In this document: positions 53,514 to 62,329 of the stretch, piece by piece
How positions within the stretch are numbered: the stretch's first letter is position 1
Layout: each line of letters starts with the position of its first letter
Origin: a virus
Direction: 5' to 3' (one strand)
DNA: 64,000 bases
IMG/VR virus record: IMGVR_UViG_3300041409_000623
Span: 1-64,000 of that record
Program-made: the position numbers and the translations under genes
Notes under the pieces: model-generated
Seen by the model: the letters and a program-made list of their open reading frames with translations, nothing else
The model's database searches: none
What the model was told of the DNA's origin: nothing

Positions 53514-54772
53514 AGAAGCGCGTGCTGTTCGTCGGCGACGCGGTCGTGAGCACTGGGTTCGCGAAGGCGACGCACGCCTATTGCGCGGGTCTGCTGGCGG
53601 CAGGATGCGACGTGCACGTTCTCGGCATGCACCACACCGGCGACCCGAACGAATACGACAAGCTCTATCCGATCTATACGTGCTGGCCAGGCGGCGACCC
53701 GTTCGGCATCGGGCGCGTCGCGAACATCGTTAAGCAAGTGCAGCCGGACCTCATCGTCATTCAGCAGGATCCGTGGAACTTCCCGCAATACCTCGAACGG
53801 TTGGCCGATTATCCGGACATCCCAGTCGTCGGCGTCGTCGCGGTGGACGGCAAGAACTGCCAAGGCGACAAGCTCGGGCCATCCGACGTGCATCCTGGTC
53901 TGTCGCACGCGATCTTCTGGACGCAGTTCGGCGCTGAAGAAGCGCGCGTTGGCGGCTGGAAGGGTTCGTCGTCGGTCGTTCCGCTCGGCGTCGATCTCGA
54001 CGTCTATCATCCGATGGACCGCGTCGCGGTTCGCAGCAATGCGATAGGTCCGGTGCTGCGCGCCTACGGGTTCGACGACGACGCGTTCATCGTCGGCTGC
54101 ATCGGGCGCAATCAGCCGCGCAAGCGATTGGACTTGACGATTCAGTATTTCGCGGAGTGGGTGCAGTACAAGAACGTCAAGAACGCGGTGCTCTGGATGC
54201 AGTGCGCGCCGACCGGTGACCAGGCGTTCGACATCAAGATGCTCGCGAAGTACTTCGGCGTGCAAGGCCGCGTGCTCCTGCCGGACGTGAACCCCCGCTA
54301 TGGCGTCGACGAAGGCACGATGGCCAAGGTCTACAACTTCATCGACGTCTATCTCTCGACGACGGTCGGTGAAGGGTGGGGCCTTCCCGCGATGGAGGCG
54401 ATGGCCTGCGGCACGCCGTGCGTCGTGCCGAAGTGGTCGGCCTACGCCGAATGGGCCGTCGATGCAGCGTGGCTCGCCGAGTGCATCTCTATCGCCGTCG
54501 CGCCGCAGATCAACACGGTCGGCGGCGTAGTCGGACCTGAGGTCAAGGAGGCGCTGAATCGCTTGTATCTTGAGAAGCATTCGTGGAAAGCGCTGTCCGA
54601 CGCAGGCGTCAAGCTCGCGTCAAAGCCGGAGCATCGGTGGGAGCACGTCGGCACCGAGTTCGCGAAGATCGTCGCTGCGGTTCTCGGCGTCGACATGCTC
54701 GACGTGACGACGCACGCGGACGCCCTTCCACGATTCATTATGAGCGATCGAGAGGCGACGCGTGCCGTTTAA
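53510..54772 (+). CDS. Glycosyltransferase family 4-like
   Basis: 420 residues, GTG start with GTGA overlap. N-terminal RVLFVGDAVVSTGFAKATHA, a linker VVPLGVDLDVYHP, then FIVGCIGRNQPRKRLDLTIQ and VYLSTTVGEGWGLPAMEAMA with the E-x7-E type motif and CGTPCVVP. Typical GT-B retaining enzyme. The last of the cassette. Its end overlaps the next gene. Confidence 0.87.
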   Translation: MKKRVLFVGDAVVSTGFAKATHAYCAGLLAAGCDVHVLGMHHTGDPNEYDKLYPIYTCWPGGDPFGIGRVANIVKQVQPDLIVIQQDPWNFPQYLERLADYPDIPVVGVVAVDGKNCQGDKLGPSDVHPGLSHAIFWTQFGAEEARVGGWKGSSSVVPLGVDLDVYHPMDRVAVRSNAIGPVLRAYGFDDDAFIVGCIGRNQPRKRLDLTIQYFAEWVQYKNVKNAVLWMQCAPTGDQAFDIKMLAKYFGVQGRVLLPDVNPRYGVDEGTMAKVYNFIDVYLSTTVGEGWGLPAMEAMACGTPCVVPKWSAYAEWAVDAAWLAECISIAVAPQINTVGGVVGPEVKEALNRLYLEKHSWKALSDAGVKLASKPEHRWEHVGTEFAKIVAAVLGVDMLDVTTHADALPRFIMSDREATRAV

Positions 54773-55139
54773 GATGACAGGCGTTGCGGAGATGACCGGG
54801 AAACTGCGCGCCATCGCCGCGAAGTTTCCCGACGACGTCTCGAAGGCGCTCTATCAAGAGGCGCAGATCGAGATGACTGAGTCGAAGCGCCGCGTGCCGG
54901 TCGACACGGGCACGCTTCGCGCGAGCGGCTTCGTCATGGAGCCGCAGCGCAGCGGCAGGAACATCTCGGTGACGATGGCCTACGGCGGCGCTGCGGAGCA
55001 GTACGCGGTGATCGTGCACGAGGATCTCGAAGCGCACCACCCGAACGGGCAGGCGAAGTATCTCGAATCGGTGATCAAAGAGAGCGCGCCGCACATGAGG
55101 GATCGCATCGCGGCACGCATCAAGTTGAAGGACAAATGA
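54762..55139 (+). CDS. HK97 gp10-like neck/tail protein
   Basis: 125 residues, GTG start. KFPDDVSKALYQEAQIEMTE, then RRVPVDTGTLRASGFVMEPQ, and EQYAVIVHEDLEAHHPNGQA match the HK97-gp10-like family of tail-completion proteins. Marks the return to tail genes after the glycan cassette. Confidence 0.82.
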   Translation: MPFKMTGVAEMTGKLRAIAAKFPDDVSKALYQEAQIEMTESKRRVPVDTGTLRASGFVMEPQRSGRNISVTMAYGGAAEQYAVIVHEDLEAHHPNGQAKYLESVIKESAPHMRDRIAARIKLKDK

Positions 55140-55534
55140 GCTTCGCCGTCGAAGTCATGAACAAGCTCATCGCCGACGGACTCGTGACGTCGACGAACTT
55201 CTTCGTCGGTCCGTCTGTCGTCATTCCTGCAGGTCCGGGTCCGTTCACGCTGTTGACGACGACCGGCGGCAGCGGCGACGAGCTGACGCATAACGACCTC
55301 GATGGATACGCGAGGCCGAGCGCGCAGATCATCGTCACGGCCAGCACGCGAGCGGTCGCCGAGGCGAAGGCCGAAGCGATTCGCGATTCGCTGAAGCGCG
55401 TGCGCAACACGACGCTCGGCACCTGTTGGTACCTGAAGATCATCGCCGACCAGCAGGTGTTCGACTTCCCGCTCGATGGGTCGAGCCGTCCGAGATCTGG
55501 GTTCAACATCTCGGCGTTTAAGAGGCCGTCATGA
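55136..55534 (+). CDS. Tail terminator-like protein
   Basis: 132 residues. FAVEVMNKLIADGLVTSTNF, then a Gly-rich loop and VTASTRAVAEAKAEAIRDSL. Position between the gp10-like and tail-tube genes and the alpha/beta outline fit a tail terminator. ATGA overlap. Confidence 0.65.
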   Translation: MSFAVEVMNKLIADGLVTSTNFFVGPSVVIPAGPGPFTLLTTTGGSGDELTHNDLDGYARPSAQIIVTASTRAVAEAKAEAIRDSLKRVRNTTLGTCWYLKIIADQQVFDFPLDGSSRPRSGFNISAFKRPS

Positions 55535-55596
55535 GATTCGAGTATGTCGGCGAAGGGTTGCCGACGCCGATTAACTCGCAGCAAAAAGGAGAGTGA
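55531..55596 (+). CDS. Possible 21-residue peptide
   Basis: ATG overlaps the previous stop as ATGA and the stop TGA directly precedes the next ATG. The peptide is MRFEYVGEGLPTPINSQQKGE in reading order (split here: MRFEYVGEGL, PTPINSQQKGE). Its last codons supply the AAAAGGAGAG ribosome site of the tail-tube gene. Could be a coupling leader only. Confidence 0.4.
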   Translation: MRFEYVGEGLPTPINSQQKGE

Positions 55597-55599
55597 GCC

Positions 55600-56043
55600 A
55601 TGTCAGTGAACGCGCTTTCTTCGCATCACACTGTTGTTGCGGTGCAGCTCATACCTGGAGGCGTGTGGACTGACATCGCTGAGCAGGGCGACATCACCAT
55701 TCCAGGACGTTCGCGCACGGAGAGCGACTCCTCGACGCAGCTGGAGAATATCGACAGCTACGTCGTGTCCGGCCTGATGCGGCGCAGTCCGCTCAAGGTC
55801 GCGCTGAACTTCATCCCATCGAACGCGACGCAGGACCACCTGACCGGCCTGCAGAAGCTGTTCAACGCGAACACGATGACCGGGTGGAAGTCGACCTACC
55901 CGGACGGCACCTACATCATTTCGAGCGGGCAGATCCAGGCCATCGGAGACATCTCAGCGCCCGTCGACGGCAAGTTGTCGGTGGACTACACGATCCGCTT
56001 CAGCGGCGTGTATAACTACAACGGCACGACCCTCGGCGCGTAG
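55600..56043 (+). CDS. Major tail tube protein
   Basis: 147 residues. NALSSHHTVVAVQLIPGGVW, QGDITIPGRSRTESDSSTQL, and SPLKVALNFIPSNATQDHLT, then a beta-rich end. Consistent with siphovirus tail tube proteins in both fold outline and place just before the chaperone and tape-measure genes. Strong ribosome site. Confidence 0.75.
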   Translation: MSVNALSSHHTVVAVQLIPGGVWTDIAEQGDITIPGRSRTESDSSTQLENIDSYVVSGLMRRSPLKVALNFIPSNATQDHLTGLQKLFNANTMTGWKSTYPDGTYIISSGQIQAIGDISAPVDGKLSVDYTIRFSGVYNYNGTTLGA

Positions 56044-56048
56044 AACTG

Positions 56049-56130
56049 CCCCACGCAGCGTTGCACCTGACTTTGCCGGTTTCCCAGGTGCAACGTACGA
56101 TGAAACCGGCGAAATTCAGCTTGCGTGGGG
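56049..56130 (+). ncRNA. Structured RNA element with nested pseudoknot
   Basis: Three perfectly complementary helices. Outer P1 is 56049-56057 with 56122-56130 (9 bp). P2 is 56060-56069 with 56085-56094 (10 bp). P3 is 56075-56083 with 56102-56110 (9 bp) and pairs the P2 loop with downstream sequence, forming an H-type pseudoknot inside P1. The 3' strand of P1 ends in GGGG next to AGAG, so it overlaps the ribosome site of the tail chaperone gene (ATG 56141). No T-run, so it is not a simple terminator. Confidence 0.7.
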
Positions 56131-56140
56131 AGAGTGAGTC

Positions 56141-56545
56141 ATGGACGAACAGAGCAACGGCACAAAGAAATTCCTGTCGATCGATGAAGTCAACACGGCC
56201 AAAGACGAGGAGTACTTCGAGATCGAAGTGTGGGGCGGCATCTTCCTCGCTGGCAGTCTGACGGCCGACGACTTCATCGAGTGGCAGGAAGCGAACGAAG
56301 GACCAGCCAAGCGCACCGCCGGGTTGCGATTGATCGTCGACAGCATGTGCGGATCGTTGTCCGGTTGCCCTGCATGCAGCGGAACCGACGGAGCGTTGCA
56401 CAAGGGTCTGCACCCGCGCACCGGCAACGACAAGCACCTCGAGATCTACAAGAAGAAATCGGTGGCGCAGACCGAGAAGGTCGTCGGCGCGATCGTCAAG
56501 CTGAACGGCCTGAAGACGAAAGGCTCCGAGACAAAAAACGATTAG
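56141..56545 (+). CDS. Tail assembly chaperone, short (G-like) form
   Basis: 134 residues. KFLSIDEVNTAKDEEYFEIE, then ADDFIEWQEANEGPAKRTAG and a CPAC motif, ending KGSETKND at TAG. Its last codons carry the slippery A-AAA-AAC (56533-56539). Position between tail tube and tape measure is the G/T chaperone locus of siphophages. It guides tube and tape measure assembly and is not in the virion in known systems. Confidence 0.8.
   Translation: MDEQSNGTKKFLSIDEVNTAKDEEYFEIEVWGGIFLAGSLTADDFIEWQEANEGPAKRTAGLRLIVDSMCGSLSGCPACSGTDGALHKGLHPRTGNDKHLEIYKKKSVAQTEKVVGAIVKLNGLKTKGSETKND
56533..56539 (+). other. Programmed -1 frameshift site
   Basis: A-AAA-AAC in the zero frame (ACA AAA AAC GAT TAG) two codons before the stop. 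A -1 slip continues as CGA TTA GCG into the long downstream frame. Confidence 0.85.
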
Positions 56546-56871
56546 CGCGCAACTCGCATCTACGGTTCGCGTATCGACTTGCGCGCGAAGTCGGACACAC
56601 GGTGAACGTGCGCCAGATGCTGCGAGGCATGACGGCGCGCGACCTGCTTTGGTGGGAGGCGTACTATGCGCTCGAACCTTCGCTCGACCAGCGCATCGAC
56701 CTGCTCGTCGCGTCGGTGCGAGAGATGATTCACAACGTGGCGGTGCCGCAGAAGCATCGCAAGAGCGTCGAGCATTTCCTGCTGAAGTTCGAGTCGAAGC
56801 AGGCGAGCGTGCCGGTGACGTCGTGGCAGCACCAGAAGGCGATGATGCTTCTCGGGCTGAATCAAGGTTGA
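56539..56871 (+). CDS. Tail assembly chaperone, frameshift extension (GT-like)
   Basis: Open -1 frame reached only by slippage, with no convincing start of its own. RLARNSHLRFAYRLAREVGH, then GMTARDLLWWEAYYALEPSL and a helical end. Ends 4 bases before the tape measure ATG. The fused product is about 243 residues, in the lambda G-T pattern. Confidence 0.8.
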   Translation, partial: RLARNSHLRFAYRLAREVGHTVNVRQMLRGMTARDLLWWEAYYALEPSLDQRIDLLVASVREMIHNVAVPQKHRKSVEHFLLKFESKQASVPVTSWQHQKAMMLLGLNQG

Positions 56872-56875
56872 CAAG

Positions 56876-59800
56876 ATGGACATAGGCGGTCTCACCGGAC
56901 AAATCTCCATCGACGATCAACTGTCGTCTGGCCTGAACATCGCGACGCAGCAGGTCCAGAAGTTTGCCGACAGTTTCGAGGGGGCGCTCGGCGGCGTGGC
57001 GATCGGCATCGGCGCTGGCGTCGCTGCCATCGGCGCGATGGTCGGCGCGATTTCCGCGCTCGGCAACCGTGGAGCAGACGTCAACGACGTGGCGGACTCT
57101 CTCGAACACTTCGCTGGAAGCGCCGAGAACGCTGATGCGATACTTCACAGTTTGCAAAAAGGCACGCTCGGCACCGTCGATGACTTCATGTTGATGAAGA
57201 ACGCGACACACTTGCTTTCGGCAGGCGTCAACCTCAACGCGAAAGACTTCGAGACGCTCGGGTCGGCGGCGTTCGTGCTGCAGAATCGCGGACTCGGCGG
57301 CACGAAGGAGATGATGGACCTCGTCTCCGACGCGATGGTGACGGGCCGGACGCGAGCGCTCTCGATGGCGCTCGGCGTCATCGACGTCAAGGACGCCGAG
57401 GGAGACTACGCGCACTCGCTCGGCATCTCGAAGGACGAATTGTCCGAGACTGGCAAGGTTGAAGCGAAGCGAATGGCGATCATGGGCATGCTGAACGCAG
57501 CGGTGAAAGACGCAGGCGCTCAGCATCGCGACTTCGGCGAGCAGTTGGAATACGTCGTCGCGCAGGGCAAGAACTTCCTCGACAGCCTGTCGCAGCAGGT
57601 CGCGAAGTCGCCGGTGCTGGCGGCGGCCCTGGAAGGCATCGGCGAGGCGTTCCAGGTTGCGTTCGGCGGCACGAGCAAGAGTAACATCGACGCGATCGTC
57701 GTCGGGATCAACAAAGCGGCGATCATCATCGTCGATTTCGGCATCGGCACGGTCGAAGCAGCGCGCGTCGTCAACGTGGCGTTCAGCCTGGTGAAGTCCG
57801 TCGTGCTTGGCGTCGAGACTGGCCTGATCGTCATGGCGGCTGCCGCGACCTCTGCGTATGCAGCCATCGCGAAGGGCGCCACGTACCTTCCAGGCGCGTC
57901 GGACGGCACGCGACGCATGGCCATCGAAGCGAAGAACGCGGCCGACAACATGTGGGCGCTGTCGAAGGGTATGGACGCGCAGGTGCAGGAGGCTGCGAGG
58001 GGCATCGTCGGCAACTCGGCCTTCGACAAGACGCTCGACGCGGTCGGCGGTACGCTGCTCAACGTGCGCGACAAGATGATCGTTGCCTCGAAGGCGACGA
58101 CCGAAAGTTCCAAGACCGTCGACGAGCACGGCAAGGCGCACGTTCGCGTGCAAGGCAACATGGTTGACACGTCGAAAGCGGCCGACGAAGCGGCGAAGAA
58201 AAGCGCTGCCGCGTGGAAGGAGTACAGCTCCGTCGCCGGAAGCATCTACGACCAGCTATCGTCTGACACGGTCGAGGGCATCAAGTGGGACTTGAAGCGC
58301 GGCATCTCGCAGTCGACGCTCGCGACGGTCTACCGAGCGACCGCCGAGCAGGTCGCGGCTATCGACACCTTGCTGAAGGAGGAAATCGCGACGTCGAAGC
58401 TGGCGGCAGAGTCAGCGAACAAGCTCGCCGAGGCCGAGGCGAAGCACGGTCAGGAGCTTCGCAAGTTGGCGAACGATCGCGGCGTTGCGCTGATGAAGAT
58501 CGAAGCGACGAACTATGCGGACCGCCTTGCGTCTCAACGCGGATACGACGACGAGATCGCACGACGCACGCTGTCGTCTTACGATTTCCAGAAGCGCGCG
58601 GTGATGCAGCACCTCGCTGATCAGAAGCTCGCGCTTGAAACCAAGGGCGGCGATTGGAAGGCGTCGTTCGACCTCGACACGCGGGCAGCCAATTCGGCCA
58701 TCGACGCGATCGAGTGGGACAAAATTCAGCGGGACATCGACGAGACGGACCAGTACACGCAGGAGTGGGCGAAGCGCTCCGAGCAGGCGCTTGCGGACCT
58801 CGCGAACGCGTTCGCGCAACTCGGTCAGATCGCAGGCGGATCGCTCGGCGACATGATGAAGGGTGCCGGGAACATCGTCGTCGGTCTGAGCGCCGCGCAG
58901 AAGGCGAACGAGAAGTGGGGCGGGTCGGCTGGCATCGCCAGCGCGTTGTTCTCCTCGCAAGCTTCTGCTACCGACAAAGCGGCTGCAGGCGTCGCGAGCG
59001 CGGCAGCCATCGTCAACGGCGCGCAGAACGTGTGGTCCGCGACCGAGTCGCATGCGAGTGCGGCAGGCAACGCGCTCAGCGGTGCGATGGCAGGCGCGCA
59101 GGCTGGCGCGATGTTCGGTCCCTGGGGCATGGCCATCGGCGCAGCGGCAGGTCTCATCGTCGGCATCGTGCGCGGTAAGCCGCAGTGGGCGAAGGCGTCG
59201 GAGGAGGTTGGACGCGACTTCGGCGTGAAGATTTCCGGCGAGCTGGCGAAGGAGATCGCGAAGAACGCGAAAGAACTATTCCACGGCGACCGCATGGCTG
59301 CCGAGTACGACGCGCTGGCGAAGATCGTCCAGCAGGCAGGCGGCCTGACCGACAAGAACCTCTCGCAGCTCGAAGGCAGGCTGCGCGACGTGTTCGTCCT
59401 CAACGGTCGTGGACAGCTCGACATCGCGCAGACCGCGAAGATCCTCGACGAGAACTGGCAGACGTTCACGAAGGCAGCGACCAGCAACGTCGGCGTGCTC
59501 GATGCGAAGATGGTCGAGATGATCGCATTGAACGACCAGTTCGGCACGCAGTCGAAGGCCATCGCCGAATACCTCGGGCAGCAGGGCGCCGCAGGTGCGA
59601 CGGCGTTCGCCGACGCGCTCGGCGTGACGTCATCGGCCTACAAGACGCTCGATACTGACCAGACGCAGCTCAAGACTCTAACAGAGCAGCTCACGACGGC
59701 GACCGGCGACCAACAGAAGTCGCTGCAGGCGCAGATCGCGACCGTCACGGCAGACATCGCGACGCAGCGCGGCATCATCGATGCGACCGGCGTCGCGAGT

Positions 59801-60802
59801 CAGGGCGCTGCCACGGCGATGGCAGCTGGTATCGTCGGTAGCTTCGACGGCATGATCGCGGGAGGCGCGTCGTTCAACGATGCGATCAAGGCGATCGCTC
59901 CGGCCGTCACGAACCTCGATTCGATCTTGCAGCAGACCGGCTTCGAAGGTGGCGCTGCGTTCGACCTCATCAAAGGTCAGATCGCGCTCGCGAAGGACGC
60001 GATCGCCGGACCTGCTCTCACATCCGTGAACTCCCTGTCGCTCGGCATGGTGGCGCTGAGCAACATGGGCAAGTTGAACCAGGAGACGTTCACCGGACTC
60101 GGCGGACAGATTTCGCAGACCTTCAACAGTCTCGTCAAGCAAGGCAAGGACGGCGGCGACGTGATGGTCGCGATGCAGCCGTCCCTGCAGCGTCTGTGGG
60201 AGGAGCAGAAGCAGTTCCACTACACGCTCGACGACTCGACGCAGGCGTTGCTCGACGAAGCCGAGGCGTCGGGACTCGTCGGCGAGAAGCACAAGTCCAC
60301 TACGCAGCAGATGCTCGACGCGACGCTGCGCATCACGACGGCCGTCGAGGGACTGGCCGTCGTCTTCGGCGTCAAGCTGCCTGCGTCGGCCGAATCGGCG
60401 GCGGCGGGCGTCAACACGGCGTTGGATAAAATCAAGACGCCGAAGGTCGACGCGCCGTGGAAGGACTGGGGCGATGCGCCGAAGATCGAAGGCGCGGCGA
60501 CCGGCGGCGTGGTCGGTATGGCGACCGGCGGCGTGGTCTACGCGTCTGCTGGCACGCTCGTGCAGGGACCGTGGCAGCCGATGGGAACCGACACGGTGCC
60601 CGCGATGCTGACGCCGGGCGAAGGCGTCGTGACGGTCTTCGGCATGAGCCGCCTTGGTCCCGAGGGACTGAACGCGATCAACAGCGGGCAGTCGCAGACG
60701 AACGATGACGTGCGTCAGGAGATCCGGGCGCTCCGCGACGACTTTACCATGCGGCTGCCGAACCTCTTGACGGCCGCGATGAAGAACGCGAGGGCGGCGT
60801 GA
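56876..60802 (+). CDS. Tape measure protein
   Basis: 1308 residues. An N-terminal hydrophobic stretch is ALGGVAIGIGAGVAAIGAMV near 36-55, and another hydrophobic segment lies near 300-325. Long helical and coiled-coil regions follow (residues 470-650, 950-990). The C-terminus has the Gly-rich GAATGGVVGMATGGVVYASA and WQPMGTDTVPAMLTPGEGVV blocks found at many tape measure ends. Length sets tail length: by the usual 0.15 nm per residue about 190-200 nm (inference). GTGA overlap with the next gene. Confidence 0.92.
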   Translation: MDIGGLTGQISIDDQLSSGLNIATQQVQKFADSFEGALGGVAIGIGAGVAAIGAMVGAISALGNRGADVNDVADSLEHFAGSAENADAILHSLQKGTLGTVDDFMLMKNATHLLSAGVNLNAKDFETLGSAAFVLQNRGLGGTKEMMDLVSDAMVTGRTRALSMALGVIDVKDAEGDYAHSLGISKDELSETGKVEAKRMAIMGMLNAAVKDAGAQHRDFGEQLEYVVAQGKNFLDSLSQQVAKSPVLAAALEGIGEAFQVAFGGTSKSNIDAIVVGINKAAIIIVDFGIGTVEAARVVNVAFSLVKSVVLGVETGLIVMAAAATSAYAAIAKGATYLPGASDGTRRMAIEAKNAADNMWALSKGMDAQVQEAARGIVGNSAFDKTLDAVGGTLLNVRDKMIVASKATTESSKTVDEHGKAHVRVQGNMVDTSKAADEAAKKSAAAWKEYSSVAGSIYDQLSSDTVEGIKWDLKRGISQSTLATVYRATAEQVAAIDTLLKEEIATSKLAAESANKLAEAEAKHGQELRKLANDRGVALMKIEATNYADRLASQRGYDDEIARRTLSSYDFQKRAVMQHLADQKLALETKGGDWKASFDLDTRAANSAIDAIEWDKIQRDIDETDQYTQEWAKRSEQALADLANAFAQLGQIAGGSLGDMMKGAGNIVVGLSAAQKANEKWGGSAGIASALFSSQASATDKAAAGVASAAAIVNGAQNVWSATESHASAAGNALSGAMAGAQAGAMFGPWGMAIGAAAGLIVGIVRGKPQWAKASEEVGRDFGVKISGELAKEIAKNAKELFHGDRMAAEYDALAKIVQQAGGLTDKNLSQLEGRLRDVFVLNGRGQLDIAQTAKILDENWQTFTKAATSNVGVLDAKMVEMIALNDQFGTQSKAIAEYLGQQGAAGATAFADALGVTSSAYKTLDTDQTQLKTLTEQLTTATGDQQKSLQAQIATVTADIATQRGIIDATGVASQGAATAMAAGIVGSFDGMIAGGASFNDAIKAIAPAVTNLDSILQQTGFEGGAAFDLIKGQIALAKDAIAGPALTSVNSLSLGMVALSNMGKLNQETFTGLGGQISQTFNSLVKQGKDGGDVMVAMQPSLQRLWEEQKQFHYTLDDSTQALLDEAEASGLVGEKHKSTTQQMLDATLRITTAVEGLAVVFGVKLPASAESAAAGVNTALDKIKTPKVDAPWKDWGDAPKIEGAATGGVVGMATGGVVYASAGTLVQGPWQPMGTDTVPAMLTPGEGVVTVFGMSRLGPEGLNAINSGQSQTNDDVRQEIRALRDDFTMRLPNLLTAAMKNARAA

Positions 60803-62322
60803 CCGTCTACCGCGTCTGGCTCGAACTGAGCGCCGGAGCGTTCACCGACGTCACGGCCGACGTCGTCACGAGCGGCAGCCGCGCGATCAGCGGCAAGCGC
60901 GGCAGCGGGCAGAGCAGTCCGACCGACTTGACGGCCGAGATCGGCACGCTGGAGTTCTGGCTGCGCAACGACGCGCGGCCCGGCAAGCCGCAGGGATACT
61001 ACTCGCCGTACCACGCGGCCTGTCGCGCAGGGTTCAAGCGCGGCATCGGCGTCAAGCTGATCGCCGTCAAGGCGGATGCGACGACGTGGCCGATGTGGCG
61101 CGGAACGATTCGCAAGATTTCTCCGACGTCTGGCAAGAACGGCGAGCAGCAGACCTACTGCTACGCGACGGACGTGATGGAAAACCTCACCGACACGAAC
61201 GTGAAGTCGATGATGCAGCAGATCGGTAAGACGGAAGTCGAACTGACCCAGGCGATCATCGCGGCCGTCCCCGCGAGCGCGCGCCCGGTCGCGACGTCCT
61301 ATGACACTGCGCTCGACGTCTACGACTATGCGTTCTACGACATGGGCGGCGACACGCCGAGCGCGCGCTTCCTGCTCGACAGCGTGATGCAGAACGCTCG
61401 TGGGAGACTCTACGTTGCTGGTGATGGGACGCTGACCTACGTCAACCGCCACACGCTGTCCGGGCGTGCCAGCGTCGCTACGTTCAACGACGCGTTCCAG
61501 GGCATCGTCGTCGACGACGGGCTGGAGAACACCTTCAACCGCATTCAGATCACGCAGCACCCAAAGCGCCCGACGGCGGCAGGTCTCGCAGCGGCGCCGA
61601 ACACGGTGCTTTTCGCCGACACGTCGGCCGTCGCGATCCAGCCGGGCCAGTCGGTCGTCCTGTGGGCAGACTATCGCGACCCGAACAACACCGAGAAGCT
61701 GCTCGGCGCCGCCTCGGTCGTGACGCCTCTCGTCGCGACGACCGATTACGTGGCGAACGCTGCCTCGGACGGGTCCGGCGCAGACATGACGGCGAACGTC
61801 AGCGCAGCAGGCACCGTCGGGTTCAGTTCGTCGGTCATGTTCACGTTCACGAACAGTGCGTCGAGCGTCGCGTATCTGACTCTGCGTCAGATACGCGGCA
61901 AGGCGATCTACGACGACGCGCCCATCACGGTGCAGTCGTATACGGCGAAGGACTACGGCGATCGGCTGCTGTCGCTCGACCTGAAGTATCTGACGAACGC
62001 GGCGACCGCGCAGGACCTCGCCGACTTCATCAACGCGTCGTTCAACGACCCGTCGAACCAGGCGCGCGAGATCTTCATCGTGCCGTCGTACTCGGACTTC
62101 CTATTGACGCAGTCGTTGACGCGCGACGTCGGCGACATCGTGACGGCATCCGAGACGCAGACCGGACTGACGGACGCGACGTTGATGATCGTGGGACTGC
62201 GCTTCGAGATCACGTCCGACATCGTGCGCCATTGGTGGTCGGTCATACCATCGCTCGTGCAGGCGGCGTGGATCTTCGATCAATCGAAGTTCGACGTCGA
62301 CCTGATCTTCGGATACGCGTGA
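60799..62322 (+). CDS. Distal tail / baseplate hub-like protein
   Basis: 507 residues, GTG start. Early RVWLELSAGAFTDVTADVVT, then GTLEFWLRNDARPGKPQGYY and WRGTIRKISPTSGKNGEQQT. A later beta-rich part resembles minor tail proteins of actinophages and ReqiPepy6 gp37-type. Position after the tape measure supports a tail-tip role. Confidence 0.75.
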   Translation: MTVYRVWLELSAGAFTDVTADVVTSGSRAISGKRGSGQSSPTDLTAEIGTLEFWLRNDARPGKPQGYYSPYHAACRAGFKRGIGVKLIAVKADATTWPMWRGTIRKISPTSGKNGEQQTYCYATDVMENLTDTNVKSMMQQIGKTEVELTQAIIAAVPASARPVATSYDTALDVYDYAFYDMGGDTPSARFLLDSVMQNARGRLYVAGDGTLTYVNRHTLSGRASVATFNDAFQGIVVDDGLENTFNRIQITQHPKRPTAAGLAAAPNTVLFADTSAVAIQPGQSVVLWADYRDPNNTEKLLGAASVVTPLVATTDYVANAASDGSGADMTANVSAAGTVGFSSSVMFTFTNSASSVAYLTLRQIRGKAIYDDAPITVQSYTAKDYGDRLLSLDLKYLTNAATAQDLADFINASFNDPSNQAREIFIVPSYSDFLLTQSLTRDVGDIVTASETQTGLTDATLMIVGLRFEITSDIVRHWWSVIPSLVQAAWIFDQSKFDVDLIFGYA

Positions 62323-62329
62323 GGTAACG

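Noticed and set aside
56049-56130. Known self-cleaving ribozyme classes (HDV-like, hammerhead, twister)
   Set aside because: Core bases of these classes are not found. The element is treated as an unassigned structured RNA.
56000-58153. 717-codon minus-strand frame opposite the tail genes
   Set aside because: Arg/His-rich antisense artefact. It would cross the chaperone and tape measure genes and the RNA element.
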